DNA of 64,000 nucleotides, taken from positions 1-64,000 of the forward strand of contig CAMDOT010000001.1 of the NCBI GenBank assembly GCA_945903635.1, given 5' to 3'. Shown here piece after piece: positions 7,844-16,192 of the stretch. The translations under genes and the position numbers were made by a program. Position 1 is the stretch's first letter. Each line of letters starts with the position of its first letter. Source of the stretch: Rhizobium sp. Q54 (GTDB lineage Bacteria > Pseudomonadota > Alphaproteobacteria > Reyranellales > Reyranellaceae). Under the pieces are notes generated by a model that saw only the letters and a program-made list of their open reading frames with translations, made no database searches and was not told the origin of the DNA.

Positions 7844-8566
7844 GTGGCCGCTCTAAGCATTGCGATCCTGCTGGCAGCCGTATCGCTCGTCTACTCGACG
7901 GTGGGACAGGCTGGCGGCACGGCCTTTCTGGCGATCATGGCCGTGATGGGCCTGCCGGCGGATGAGCTGCGCCCCACTGCCCTGATCCTCAACATCGTCG
8001 CTGCGGGATATGCGACATGGCGATTGAGCGCCGCCCAGGTGATCGACTGGCGCTTGCTTGCCTGTGTCGGCATGCCCGCCCTGCCCTTGTCATTTCTTGG
8101 CCGCATGGTCGCGCTCGATAGCGGTCTCTACTTCGTGCTGACCGGCTGCGTCCTGCTCTTTGCCGCCGCCATGATGGTCACCCGGTGGAAAGCCCACGCC
8201 AGCAGTTCGCCGGGCGTCGTTCCCGCGGCATTTGTCGGCAGCGTCTCGGGGTTCGCTTCCGGAATAACGGGCGTCGGTGGCGGCGTGTTTCTGGCCCCTG
8301 CCATTGTCGCGCTCGGCTGGGGAACGGCTCGCCAGGCCGCCAACCTGTCCGCCCCGTTCATCCTCGGCAATTCGATCACCGGCCTTGCTGGAGTCCTCAT
8401 GGCCGGGCAGCGGCCAACCGCCGATGTCGGCCCCTATGCATTGGCGGCCCTGGCCGGCGCCGTGGTGGGCACGATGATCGGCCAGCGCTTCATGTCGGAA
8501 CGCGCCACGAGGTATGTACTGGCCACGATCCTGCTGGTCGCAGGTCTTAGGCTATTGAGTCGATGA
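7844..8566 (+). CDS. TSUP-family sulfite/organic-anion exporter (TauE/SafE-like)
   Basis: About 240 residues, nearly all hydrophobic, with seven or eight membrane spans. The N-terminal VYSTVGQAGGTAFLAIMAVMG and the second-half SGFASGITGVGGGVFLAPAI are the two repeated signature segments of the TSUP family, which export sulfite, sulfonates or similar anions. The start is GTG at 7844, 5 bases after the upstream Spy-like gene, with coupling likely. The substrate is unknown. The gene is convergent with the HAD gene at 8599. Confidence 0.8.
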   Translation: MAALSIAILLAAVSLVYSTVGQAGGTAFLAIMAVMGLPADELRPTALILNIVAAGYATWRLSAAQVIDWRLLACVGMPALPLSFLGRMVALDSGLYFVLTGCVLLFAAAMMVTRWKAHASSSPGVVPAAFVGSVSGFASGITGVGGGVFLAPAIVALGWGTARQAANLSAPFILGNSITGLAGVLMAGQRPTADVGPYALAALAGAVVGTMIGQRFMSERATRYVLATILLVAGLRLLSR

Positions 8567-8598
8567 CCGCGACCTTGATGCCCGAAAGCGGCTCTGTT

Positions 8599-9300
8599 TC
8601 AGACGATCGCTTCAGCCAAGTCTTTCATGGTCGGGACAAGAATGTCCGGCTGATGGGGAGTCTCGCCGAACGGGCGGGTCCGTCGATCGATGAAGGCCGT
8701 GCGCATGCCGGCCGACTTTGCCCCGATGCAGTCGAACGCATGGTTGGCGACGAAGAGGATCTGGTCGGGCTGGACACCGCACAGCTCGGCCGCCTTGGTG
8801 TAAGTGGCAACGTGCGGCTTGAAGGAGTTGGCTTCAGCCACCGAGATCACCTTGTCGAACGGGACCTTGTGATATTGCTTCGCCGTCTCGAGCATGTCGC
8901 GATCGCCGTTCGAGAGCACGACAAGCTTGTATTTGCTGCGGAGTTTATCGAGTGCCTGCGGCACCTCGGGAAACGGTTTCAGCTTCTCGATCTCCCCGAC
9001 GAGATATCGGACCTCGTCCTTCGTGTAGCTGATGCCGGCGCGATCCATGACGTGAGCGACGGCACGATGGCCGATCTCACGGTAGGGCGTGTGCTCGCGA
9101 TGGAGCAGCGCGTCGATCATCGAATTTTCGTAGTGCGTGCGGCGCCACCACGTCACGAAGGAATTCGGACTGCCCTTCCAGCCCTTCTTTTGAAGGAACG
9201 GCGTCGCGATGTCGGTGAGGCCGCCCTGCATGTCGACCACCGTCCCGTACTGATCGAACATGCAAACCTTGACGTTCTGCCTGATCGCTTCGGGGTTCAT
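8599..9300 (-). CDS. Haloacid dehalogenase type II-like HAD hydrolase
   Basis: A 233-residue cytoplasmic hydrolase. The nucleophile motif is VCMFDQYGTVVD (Asp near 14), motif II is VVLSNGD, the motif III lysine is in NSFKPHVATY, and the last motif VANHAFDCIGAKSAGM matches the L-2-haloacid dehalogenase pattern (SSNxWDxxGAxxxG). The reaction may be removal of halide from 2-haloacids, but many such proteins are phosphatases. Start 9300 is preferred because AGGAG lies 6 bases upstream; ATG at 9318 is an alternative. Single gene, no clear operon. Confidence 0.8.
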   Translation of the reverse strand: MNPEAIRQNVKVCMFDQYGTVVDMQGGLTDIATPFLQKKGWKGSPNSFVTWWRRTHYENSMIDALLHREHTPYREIGHRAVAHVMDRAGISYTKDEVRYLVGEIEKLKPFPEVPQALDKLRSKYKLVVLSNGDRDMLETAKQYHKVPFDKVISVAEANSFKPHVATYTKAAELCGVQPDQILFVANHAFDCIGAKSAGMRTAFIDRRTRPFGETPHQPDILVPTMKDLAEAIV

Positions 9301-9448
9301 GGGCGTCTCCTGATTCATGAGTAGTCGACTGCTAGCATTGCCAGCAGCCAAGCAAAATGCGCGGTGCTGGCTTGCAATACGAGATTTGCAGGTTCAGCAG
9401 GCTTCAGGCTATATTTTTGATACGTTGCCACGATATGTGTAATGCACG

Positions 9449-9483
9449 GGCCGCCCGGGTCTCTTGTCCGGAGCGGCCTTTTT
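9449..9483 (+). terminator. Terminator-like hairpin with T-tract
   Basis: GGCCGC (9449-9454) pairs with GCGGCC (9473-9478) and CCGG (9455-9458) with CCGG (9468-9471); TTTTT follows at 9479-9483. No plus-strand gene ends nearby, so it may end a short transcript or be part of the larger structured region. Confidence 0.45.
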
Positions 9484-9606
9484 CGTGGGCCGGTGGCATC
9501 CCGCCACCAAGAACCTTTGGCCAAGCCCCGCCCGGCGCGCCCGCCGGGTAAGATCCCTGGAGGATGAGGGGAGGTCCCGCGACCTGTACCGGGTAGTCCG
9601 TACCCG
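9449..9606 (+). ncRNA. Candidate structured RNA in the 9.3-9.85 kb gene-free stretch
   Basis: Between the HAD gene (start 9300) and the channel gene (stop 9846) there are about 545 bases with no convincing reading frame. Five perfect-stem hairpins stand in series: 9449-9478 (GGCCGC and CCGG stems), 9492-9508 (GGTGGC/GCCACC), 9531-9548 (CCCGGC/GCCGGG), 9572-9585 (AGGTC/GACCT) and 9590-9606 (CGGGTA/TACCCG). The first is followed by TTTTT on the plus strand. The density of compensated stems is unlike coding DNA. I could not match it to 6S, 4.5S, RNase P or tmRNA, and strand is uncertain. Confidence 0.3.
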
Positions 9607-9763
9607 AATATTGAGCCGTGAGTAGCAAGCACAAGGACGGCCCCGCCGCATTGACTGTCCGGGAGTGGGGTGGACCGAGGCGCGAAAAACGCGTTCCAGC
9701 GCTGAATTTCGACGGTCTACTGTGGCTGCCCGAGGTGGGGCCACAGGGTCAGATTCCGCTCGA

Positions 9764-9836
9764 TGTCACAGGTGGGCGCTCAGCCTGTGTCACAACATTT
9801 GTCTCAACTTGGTGTGACACTTTTTAGTGTGACACC
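9764..9836. repeat. Cluster of TGTSACA motifs
   Basis: Four copies lie within 73 bases: TGTCACA at 9764-9770, TGTGTCACA at 9786-9794, and GTGTGACAC at 9812-9820 and 9827-9835. The last two form an imperfect palindrome (arms 9811-9821 and 9826-9836, one central mismatch) around TTTT, just beyond the stop of the channel gene. It could be a terminator-like hairpin, a binding-site cluster or the remnant of an insertion-sequence end; no transposase frame is present. Confidence 0.4.
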
Positions 9837-9845
9837 GCGGACGCG

Positions 9846-12134
9846 TCAGCTCGCCGCCGCCTGTGCCGGGACCGGCTCCGGCTTGGGCGGCACCGGGTCA
9901 GCCTGGGTGGCTGCCGCCGCGGCCGGATCGGCCATCGTGGTCGTGGTGGTCTGCACGACCACGGCCGCGCCCTCCTTGGCGAACTCGATGCCCATGCCCG
10001 GGAAGCTGCTGAACATGCGCTTGACCGCCTCGCGCTGGATGGCGGCGGGGTTGCCCGGCCGGGCGGTGAACTTGAAGCGGACGAGCAGCGCGTTTTCGGC
10101 GATGTCGGCCACGCCCTGCATCTTGAAGGGCGCCAGGAGGTCGTCCTTGAACAACGGCATCTCGGCGATGTCGGTACCGATCTTCTTGGCCGCCTTGCGC
10201 AGCTTCTCGATGTCGGTGTTGCCGGCGAAGCGCATGTTGAACTTCACCGTGATCCAGTCGCGGCTGAAGTTGGTGATCTGGCCGAGCTGGCCGAACGGGA
10301 TGGTGTGTACCTGCCCGTTCTGGTGGCGGAGCTTGATCGAGCGGAGCGTGAAGCCCTCGACCGTGCCCTTGGCCTTGCCGCAGTCGATGTATTCGCCGAC
10401 GCGGAAGGCGTCGTCGGACAGGTAGAAGATGCCCGAGACGATGTCCTTCACAAGCGTCTGGCTGCCGAAGGAGATCGCGATGCCGAAGACCGAGGCGCCG
10501 GCGATCAGCGGCGTGATGTTCACGCCGAAGGATTCCAGCGCCACCATGACGGCAACGACGCCGATCAGGACGGCGGCGGTCATGCGCATCAGCGGCATCA
10601 TGGTGCTGATGCGCGAGGCCGGCGGCCCGGCCGCATCGCCGTCGACGATCGCGGCGGCCGCGTCCTTGTTCTTGCGCGCCATGTAGGGCTCGGTCGAGTA
10701 CTTGAAGAGCTCCCACAGCACGAAGGCCACGAACAGGGTGAAGCCCGCGGTGCGCGAGGAGCGCGTGATCGTGGCCCATTGGTCTTCGTCGGCCAGCGCG
10801 AAGACCTGGACGACCCAGCTCTCGGCGATGGTGACGGCAACGCCGATCAGCACGGCCACGCGGATACAGCGCGCCACCACGTCGGGCAGCTTGGGGGCGT
10901 CGGCGGCGGGCGTCCGGCCCTCGAGCTGCGAATCGAGCCGTCGCACGAAGGCCTGCATGAAGGTCTCGAACAGCAGCAAGCCGACCACGAGGACGACGGT
11001 CAGCAGCATGGCACTCGTGACATGGGTGAGGCCCGAGACGGCGCCGTAGATCTGAGTGAGGCCAAGTGCTGCGAAGAAGGTGACGCCGACCGGCACCCAG
11101 TGGCGGCCGAGCGCGCCGGCCAGAGGGGCGGCCTTGCCGAGGCCGCCGAACCACTGGGCCGCGGCATCGCGCGAGCCGCGCACCAGCCAGATGAAGGCCG
11201 TGACGTAGATCACGGCGCCGATCGACTGGTAGGCGGCCAGGGCGGTCTGCGGCGTGCCGATGGCCATCAGAACCTGGCCCAGGATACGGGCAAGGATGAT
11301 CAGCAGCATCACCGCCTCGATGCGCCCGTACATGGCGCGCGCGTCGCGGTCGGTGGCGTCGCAGAGCCTGGCCTGCGGCAGCGCGGGCCGCAGCACGATC
11401 AGGAACAGGAAGACGTAGAGGCGCCAGTGGAAGATGCCGTCGAGGACCGCGGCGGCGAACCTGTCCTGGCCGACCGGGCCGGTGAACCAGGCACCGATCG
11501 CGGCATTGCAGATCACCCAGACGGCGAAGACGCCCAACCCGTCGAGCACCGCCAGCAGGCCGAGATGCCCGAGCGAGCGCAGGCCCTGCTCGGGGCGGGC
11601 GCCGCCGGCGAGGCGATGGCGCAAGCCGGTCATGAGGGCGCGCAGGACCGCTTCGGCCGCGACCGCCGCCACGGCGACAAGGCCCAGCAGGAGCAGGAAG
11701 CCGGACGTGCCGCGGCCGCCCGAAGCACTCTGGTCGAGCAACCTGGGAATGGAGGCGAGATGGGTGCCGAGCACGGGGATGGCGCGCACGACCTTGCCGG
11801 CGCGCTCGAAGAAGACGGCGAAGGGACCCGGTCCTTCCGGGATTGGCGTCACCACGACGGTGGGCGCGGGCGGCTTGGCCTTGGATTTCGCGGCGGAACT
11901 CGGGGGCGCGGAAGCAGCCGGCGCGGCGGGAGCAGAGGCGGCAGGTGCAGGTGCCGAGGGGACGCCCTCGGCCTTCAGCTTCTCGGTGACCGAATTGCTG
12001 ATGGCATCGACCAGCGCGTTGAACTGCTCCTGGGTCATGCCGGGCGGCGCTGCCCCCGGTGCCTGGGCCCATGCCGACGCAACCGGCATACACAAAAGGC
12101 TGATCGCCAGAACGATCGAGCGTAGTGCAGACAT
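9846..12134 (-). CDS. Large MscS-family mechanosensitive channel
   Basis: A 762-residue inner-membrane protein. Signal peptide at 1-23, then an alanine/proline-rich periplasmic part (~30-115), about ten hydrophobic segments, and the MscS core near the C-terminus: pore helix and beta domain GASVFGIAISFGSQTLVKD, FYLSDDAFRVGEYID, then FTLRSIKLRHQNGQVHTIPF. MscS channels release solutes on hypo-osmotic shock. Larger members like this have extra N-terminal spans, as in MscK/YbdG types. Start at 12134 follows GAGAGG; the open frame upstream has no signal peptide and is ignored. The C-terminal tail is Ala/Pro-rich. Confidence 0.88.
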   Translation of the reverse strand: MSALRSIVLAISLLCMPVASAWAQAPGAAPPGMTQEQFNALVDAISNSVTEKLKAEGVPSAPAPAASAPAAPAASAPPSSAAKSKAKPPAPTVVVTPIPEGPGPFAVFFERAGKVVRAIPVLGTHLASIPRLLDQSASGGRGTSGFLLLLGLVAVAAVAAEAVLRALMTGLRHRLAGGARPEQGLRSLGHLGLLAVLDGLGVFAVWVICNAAIGAWFTGPVGQDRFAAAVLDGIFHWRLYVFLFLIVLRPALPQARLCDATDRDARAMYGRIEAVMLLIILARILGQVLMAIGTPQTALAAYQSIGAVIYVTAFIWLVRGSRDAAAQWFGGLGKAAPLAGALGRHWVPVGVTFFAALGLTQIYGAVSGLTHVTSAMLLTVVLVVGLLLFETFMQAFVRRLDSQLEGRTPAADAPKLPDVVARCIRVAVLIGVAVTIAESWVVQVFALADEDQWATITRSSRTAGFTLFVAFVLWELFKYSTEPYMARKNKDAAAAIVDGDAAGPPASRISTMMPLMRMTAAVLIGVVAVMVALESFGVNITPLIAGASVFGIAISFGSQTLVKDIVSGIFYLSDDAFRVGEYIDCGKAKGTVEGFTLRSIKLRHQNGQVHTIPFGQLGQITNFSRDWITVKFNMRFAGNTDIEKLRKAAKKIGTDIAEMPLFKDDLLAPFKMQGVADIAENALLVRFKFTARPGNPAAIQREAVKRMFSSFPGMGIEFAKEGAAVVVQTTTTTMADPAAAAATQADPVPPKPEPVPAQAAAS

Positions 12135-12214
12135 GGGGTTTCCTCTCACCAGCAGGGCGTAGCCCTGTTGGGAGTGTCTACCCCCTTTTCCTCCAAGCGT
12201 GAAGGCGAGACCGG

Positions 12215-13270
12215 CTAAGCCGCGTACCTGCTCGACGTCAATGCCGGCCACAGCGCCTGCGGGCCGGCCTTGGCCACGGCGGCGCCGATCTTCTCGCCCC
12301 AGAAGCTCTCGCTGCCGAAGTCGCGCCGCCATACCCAGAGCCTGCGCGTGTAGTGATGCAGGATGTGTTCGTGGGTAAAACCCATCGCACCCATCGACTG
12401 ATGCGAGATGGCGCAGATGCGCTGGGCGAAGTCAGAGGCCTGGGTCTTGGCGGCGGCGATCGAGAAGCTGCCACCGTCGGCCAGTCCGCCCTCGTCGGCG
12501 TCGCGCGACGCGGCCTCGGCCGAGGCGATGGTGGCGGCCACGCAGCTCGCAAGCTCGGCCAGCATGTGCTGGATCGCCTGGAAGGTCGAGATCGAGCGGC
12601 CGAATTGTACGCGCTGCTTGGAATATTCCACGGTCGTGGCCAGCACCTTGTCGGCCGCACCTGCCATCTGCATGGCACGCGCCAGGGCTGCGAGCTCGAG
12701 CGCCCGCTCGGCGCTCACGGCCGAGGCGCCGGAGAAGGCGCAGGTGGCCTTGTCGAAGGCCACGGTGCCGTAGGGCTCGCCGGCGTGACTGGGCGTCGCC
12801 GTCACCTTGGCGTTGGCCTTGTCGACGACGGCAACGACGGGTTTGCCGCCTGAATTGGCGACCGCGACGAAGCGATCCGCGACCGACGCGAACGGCACGC
12901 GATCGACCTTGCCGGACAGCCGCCCATTATCGAATGAGACGTTGCCCAGCACGATCGTGGCCGGTCCCGGTCCGGGCGTGCCACCGGCTGCCGCGATCAG
13001 CAGGTTGGCGAGCGCGGTCTCGGCGAGCGGCACCGGCACCGCATTCTCGCCGGCCAGCCGCAACACGGCCATCAGGTCGGCAATTGTGCCGCCGACGCCG
13101 CCCTTGTCCTCGGGCACGGCCGTGAGCGGCAGGCCCATCTCCTCGATTTCCTTCCAGAAATCGGCGGGCCACGTGCCCTTCTCGACTCCGTTCACGATGT
13201 CCTTGCCGCAGCGCTCGGCGAAGAACCGGCCGGCGGTGTCGAGCAGCATCTCGCGTGTATCGTGATCCAT
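12215..13270 (-). CDS. Acyl-CoA dehydrogenase family protein (smaller partner)
   Basis: About 351 residues, with the helical N-domain, a reduced beta-domain and a C-terminal helical domain including VQFGRSISTFQAIQHMLAEL, the standard FAD/dimer region, and HQSMGAMGFTHEHILHHYTRR. These enzymes oxidise acyl-CoA esters at C2-C3. The gene begins 10 bases after another acyl-CoA dehydrogenase gene; such pairs often form alpha2beta2 enzymes for bulky substrates such as sterol side chains or branched acids. Start 13270 has GGAG 8 bases upstream. Confidence 0.85.
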   Translation of the reverse strand: MDHDTREMLLDTAGRFFAERCGKDIVNGVEKGTWPADFWKEIEEMGLPLTAVPEDKGGVGGTIADLMAVLRLAGENAVPVPLAETALANLLIAAAGGTPGPGPATIVLGNVSFDNGRLSGKVDRVPFASVADRFVAVANSGGKPVVAVVDKANAKVTATPSHAGEPYGTVAFDKATCAFSGASAVSAERALELAALARAMQMAGAADKVLATTVEYSKQRVQFGRSISTFQAIQHMLAELASCVAATIASAEAASRDADEGGLADGGSFSIAAAKTQASDFAQRICAISHQSMGAMGFTHEHILHHYTRRLWVWRRDFGSESFWGEKIGAAVAKAGPQALWPALTSSRYAA

Positions 13271-13280
13271 CGCCGGTCTC

Positions 13281-14438
13281 CTAACGAAGGCCAAGGCCGC
13301 GGGCGACGATGCCGCGCAGGACCTGGGTGGTGCCGCCCTGGATCGTGTACGAGGGCGCCATCATGGTGGCGTACTGGGCGACGTCGAGGAAATCGGCCAT
13401 GTCGTCTTCGGTGGTGGCATCGGATTCAGCCAGCACGCGGGCGATTTCCGGCAGATCCTGCTGGTAGATCGTGCCGAGGTCCTTCACCAGCGCCGCCTCG
13501 ATGGCCGGCGACTTGCCGCCCTGCATCATGCCGGCCACGGCAACCGACATCTGTCGCAGCGTCCACAGCCGGGCGACGATGCGGCCGAGGATCGACGCCG
13601 CCCTCCCCGCCGGCTGGCGTCCCAGCACGCGCACCAACTCACGCAGGACGTGGAAGTTCTGCATGAAGCGCTCGGGGCCGCTGCGCTCGAAGGCGAGCTC
13701 GCTGGTGACCTGCAGCCAGCCATCGCCCTCGTTGCCGATCAGGCATTCCTCGGGGATGAAGCAATCGCTGAACGTCACCTCGTTCCAGTCGTGACGCCCG
13801 GCGAGATTGATGATCGGCCGGATGGTGACGCCCGGAGTCTTGAGATCGACCAGGAGCTGGCTCAGGCCCTTGTGGCGATCGCCATGCTGGCCGGACGTGC
13901 GCACGAGCGTGATGCAGTAGTGATTGTGATGCGCGCCCGAGGTCCAGACCTTGGTGCCGTTGACGCGAAAGCCGCCCGGCACCGGCTCGGCGCGGGTGCG
14001 TACGGAGGCAAGATCGGAGCCCGAATCGGGCTCGCTCATGCCGATCGAGAAGTAGCATTCACCCGCGGTGATCTTCGGCAGGATCGCCTGGCGCTGCTCC
14101 TCGCTGCCGAAACGCAGCAACAGCGGACCGGACTGGCGGTCCGCCACCCAATGCGCACCGGCTGGTGCGCCGTTGCCCAACAGCTCCTCGGTGACGACAT
14201 AGCGGTCGAGGAAGCTGCGCTCGCTGCCGCCATATTGCGTGGGCCAGGTGATGCCGATCCAGCCACGCTTGCCCAGCGCCTTGCTGAACTCGGAGGACCG
14301 CGTATTCCAGCTCGAGAAGCGATCCTCGCTCTTGAGGCCGGGCAGCGTTTCCTTGAGGAACTGGCGAACTTCTCCGCGCAACGCCTCGGCTTCGGCCGGC
14401 AGGTGGAACGGCGGGAATTCGAGCTTGGGAATGGACAT
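13281..14438 (-). CDS. Acyl-CoA dehydrogenase (larger partner)
   Basis: A 385-residue FAD enzyme, first gene of the pair. It has the classical ACAD stretches ITWPTQYGGSERS, CYFSIGMSEPDSGSDLAS (substrate/FAD binding) and FRVNGTKVWTSGAHH, and ends YTIQGGTTQVLRGIVARGLG. Start at 14438 (MSIPKLEFP) is the first Met matching family length. Together with the 12215 gene it probably makes a heteromeric dehydrogenase for CoA-bound acids; no other beta-oxidation genes are next to it. Divergent from the NTF2-like gene. Confidence 0.9.
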   Translation of the reverse strand: MSIPKLEFPPFHLPAEAEALRGEVRQFLKETLPGLKSEDRFSSWNTRSSEFSKALGKRGWIGITWPTQYGGSERSFLDRYVVTEELLGNGAPAGAHWVADRQSGPLLLRFGSEEQRQAILPKITAGECYFSIGMSEPDSGSDLASVRTRAEPVPGGFRVNGTKVWTSGAHHNHYCITLVRTSGQHGDRHKGLSQLLVDLKTPGVTIRPIINLAGRHDWNEVTFSDCFIPEECLIGNEGDGWLQVTSELAFERSGPERFMQNFHVLRELVRVLGRQPAGRAASILGRIVARLWTLRQMSVAVAGMMQGGKSPAIEAALVKDLGTIYQQDLPEIARVLAESDATTEDDMADFLDVAQYATMMAPSYTIQGGTTQVLRGIVARGLGLR

Positions 14439-14515
14439 CGTCGTTCTCTGCTGTTGGATGCCTCTTCTGTGTCGGCTAATTCTAGACGGCGCAACCAGGG
14501 AGTTTCGAGGGTCGA

Positions 14516-14992
14516 ATGCCGCGCCGCCCACCCCGCCTGCCGCCACTCCTGGCGGAATTCGACGACGAGGAACGCGACGCCGTGATTGCGGCCAATCGTG
14601 CGTTCTATCGCGCCTTCAACGATCGCGACGCCGCCGCGATGGATCTGCTCTGGTCGCCGACCGGATCGGTCGTCTGCCTGCATCCCGGCCAAGCGGGCCT
14701 GTATGATCGCGCCGACATCATGGCGAGTTGGCGCGCCATCATGCGCCACCCCGAGGCGCCGCGCGTGCGCTGCACCCAGGAATGGGTGGTGGGTCGCCCC
14801 GGCCTGGCCATCGTGGTCTGCCGCGAGATCCTGGCCGACGTGCAGCTGATGGCGACCAACACCTTCACCCGCCTCAGCGACGGCTGGCGCATCATCGGCC
14901 ATCATTCCGGCCCGGTGCCCTCGGTCGAGCCTCAGCAGCCGGCGCCGACAACCCCGTCCGCGCCGACGCGAGACCGGCGCAAGCTTCACTGA
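14516..14992 (+). CDS. NTF2/SnoaL-like protein
   Basis: A 158-residue protein with the cone-shaped NTF2 fold: AVIAANRAFYRAFNDRDAAAMDLLW at the start, then a central basic beta sheet, and NTFTRLSDGWRIIGHHSGPV at the end, the usual closing motif. Proteins of this kind are small-molecule isomerases, hydrolases or binding domains. The last 20 residues are Pro/Thr-rich. No partner is evident; it is divergent from the acyl-CoA dehydrogenases and convergent with an aminotransferase gene. Confidence 0.75.
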   Translation: MPRRPPRLPPLLAEFDDEERDAVIAANRAFYRAFNDRDAAAMDLLWSPTGSVVCLHPGQAGLYDRADIMASWRAIMRHPEAPRVRCTQEWVVGRPGLAIVVCREILADVQLMATNTFTRLSDGWRIIGHHSGPVPSVEPQQPAPTTPSAPTRDRRKLH

Positions 14993-15029
14993 CCGATCGG
15001 GCTCGCCGTGTCGTTCGGCTTCTGGGCAC

Positions 15030-16181
15030 TCACGTCCGCCGCCATGCCTTGAGACGGCGCACCGCCTCTTCCATTTCGACGGTCGATCCAGCGAAGGATA
15101 TGCGCAGCGTGCCGGTGCCCCGTGCGCGGTCGAAGTCCATCCCCGGCGTCGTCGCCACGCCGGTCTCTCGTAGCATCCGGCTGCAGAATTCGCGGCTGTC
15201 GTTGGTGAGGTGCGAGACGTCGGCATAGATATAGAAAGCACCCTGCGCCGGCGTCAGGCGATCGAAGCCGGCCGTCGGCAGGCCCGCCATCAGCAGATCG
15301 CGGTTGGTGCGATAGCGCCGGACATGGCCGTCGAGCTCGTCACGGCACTCGAAGGCCGCAAGTGCCGCATGCTGCGAAAGCGTGGGCACCGAGATGAAGA
15401 AGTTCTGCGTCAGCCGCTCGATCGGCCGGACCAGGTCGGACGGCACGACCAGCCAGCCGACCCGCCAGCCGGTCATCGAGAAATACTTGGAGAAGCTGTT
15501 GACCACGATCGCGCTGTCCGACATCTCGACCGCCGAGTGCGTTTCGCCCTCGTAGACGATGCCGTGATAGATCTCGTCGGAGATCAGGCGCACGCCGTTG
15601 CGGTTGCACCAGTCCGCCAACGTCTTCAGCTCGGCGCGATCGACCATCGTGCCCGTGGGATTGGACGGGCTGGCCAGGATCAGGCCGTCGATCTTTCCAG
15701 CCTTCTCCAGCGCCGCCACGGTCGGCTGGAAGCGATCGGCGGCCGAGGTCGGCAGGTCGACAGCCTCGAGGTTGAGCGCCGCCAGGATGTTACGGTAGGC
15801 TGGATAGCCGGGCGCCGCCAGCGCCACCCGGTCGCCGGGATCGAAGCTCGCCAGAAAAACCAGCGGAAAGCCGCCCGACGAGCCGGTCGTCACGATCACA
15901 CGCTCTGCAGGCACGTTGGCGCCATAGACCTCGCGATAATGACGCGCGATGCGTTCGCGCAGCGCCGGGATTCCCAGCGCCGCGACGTAGCCGATGCGAT
16001 CCGAGTCGAGCGCGGTACGGGCCGCTGCCAGCGCACCCTTCGGCGCCGGCGTGCTGGGCTGGCCGACCTCTAGATGGATGACAGTGTCGCCCGCGGCCTC
16101 CTTCTCGGCCGCCGCCGCCATGACATCCATCACGATGAACGGATCGACGGCGCCGGACCGACGCGACAGCTTCCCCGACAT
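15030..16181 (-). CDS. Class I/II PLP-dependent aminotransferase
   Basis: A 383-residue fold-type I enzyme. N-terminal LEVGQPSTPAPKGA, the substrate/PLP segment GLILASPSNPTGTM, the YHGIVYEG tyrosine region, and the Schiff-base lysine in VVNSFSKYFSMTGWRVGW are all present; the C-terminal arginine lies in TGTLRISFA. It transfers amino groups between an amino acid and a 2-oxoacid, aspartate- or alanine-type. Start 16181 gives MSGKLSRRSGAVDPF, in line with the family; the frame upstream overlaps the next gene and is not used. It follows the gamma-GT-like gene by 11 bases and may share its transcript. Confidence 0.88.
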   Translation of the reverse strand: MSGKLSRRSGAVDPFIVMDVMAAAAEKEAAGDTVIHLEVGQPSTPAPKGALAAARTALDSDRIGYVAALGIPALRERIARHYREVYGANVPAERVIVTTGSSGGFPLVFLASFDPGDRVALAAPGYPAYRNILAALNLEAVDLPTSAADRFQPTVAALEKAGKIDGLILASPSNPTGTMVDRAELKTLADWCNRNGVRLISDEIYHGIVYEGETHSAVEMSDSAIVVNSFSKYFSMTGWRVGWLVVPSDLVRPIERLTQNFFISVPTLSQHAALAAFECRDELDGHVRRYRTNRDLLMAGLPTAGFDRLTPAQGAFYIYADVSHLTNDSREFCSRMLRETGVATTPGMDFDRARGTGTLRISFAGSTVEMEEAVRRLKAWRRT

Positions 16182-16192
16182 GGACGCTCGCC

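Noticed and set aside
9618-9827. 69-codon frame that might be a transposase remnant
   Set aside because: No transposase motif, no ribosome site and no similarity I can name; kept only as part of the unexplained stretch.
10305-12125. 606-codon plus-strand frame opposite the MscS-family gene
   Set aside because: Composition (Asp/Gly/His/Arg-rich, no hydrophobic pattern) is typical of an antisense shadow; the minus-strand channel is clear.
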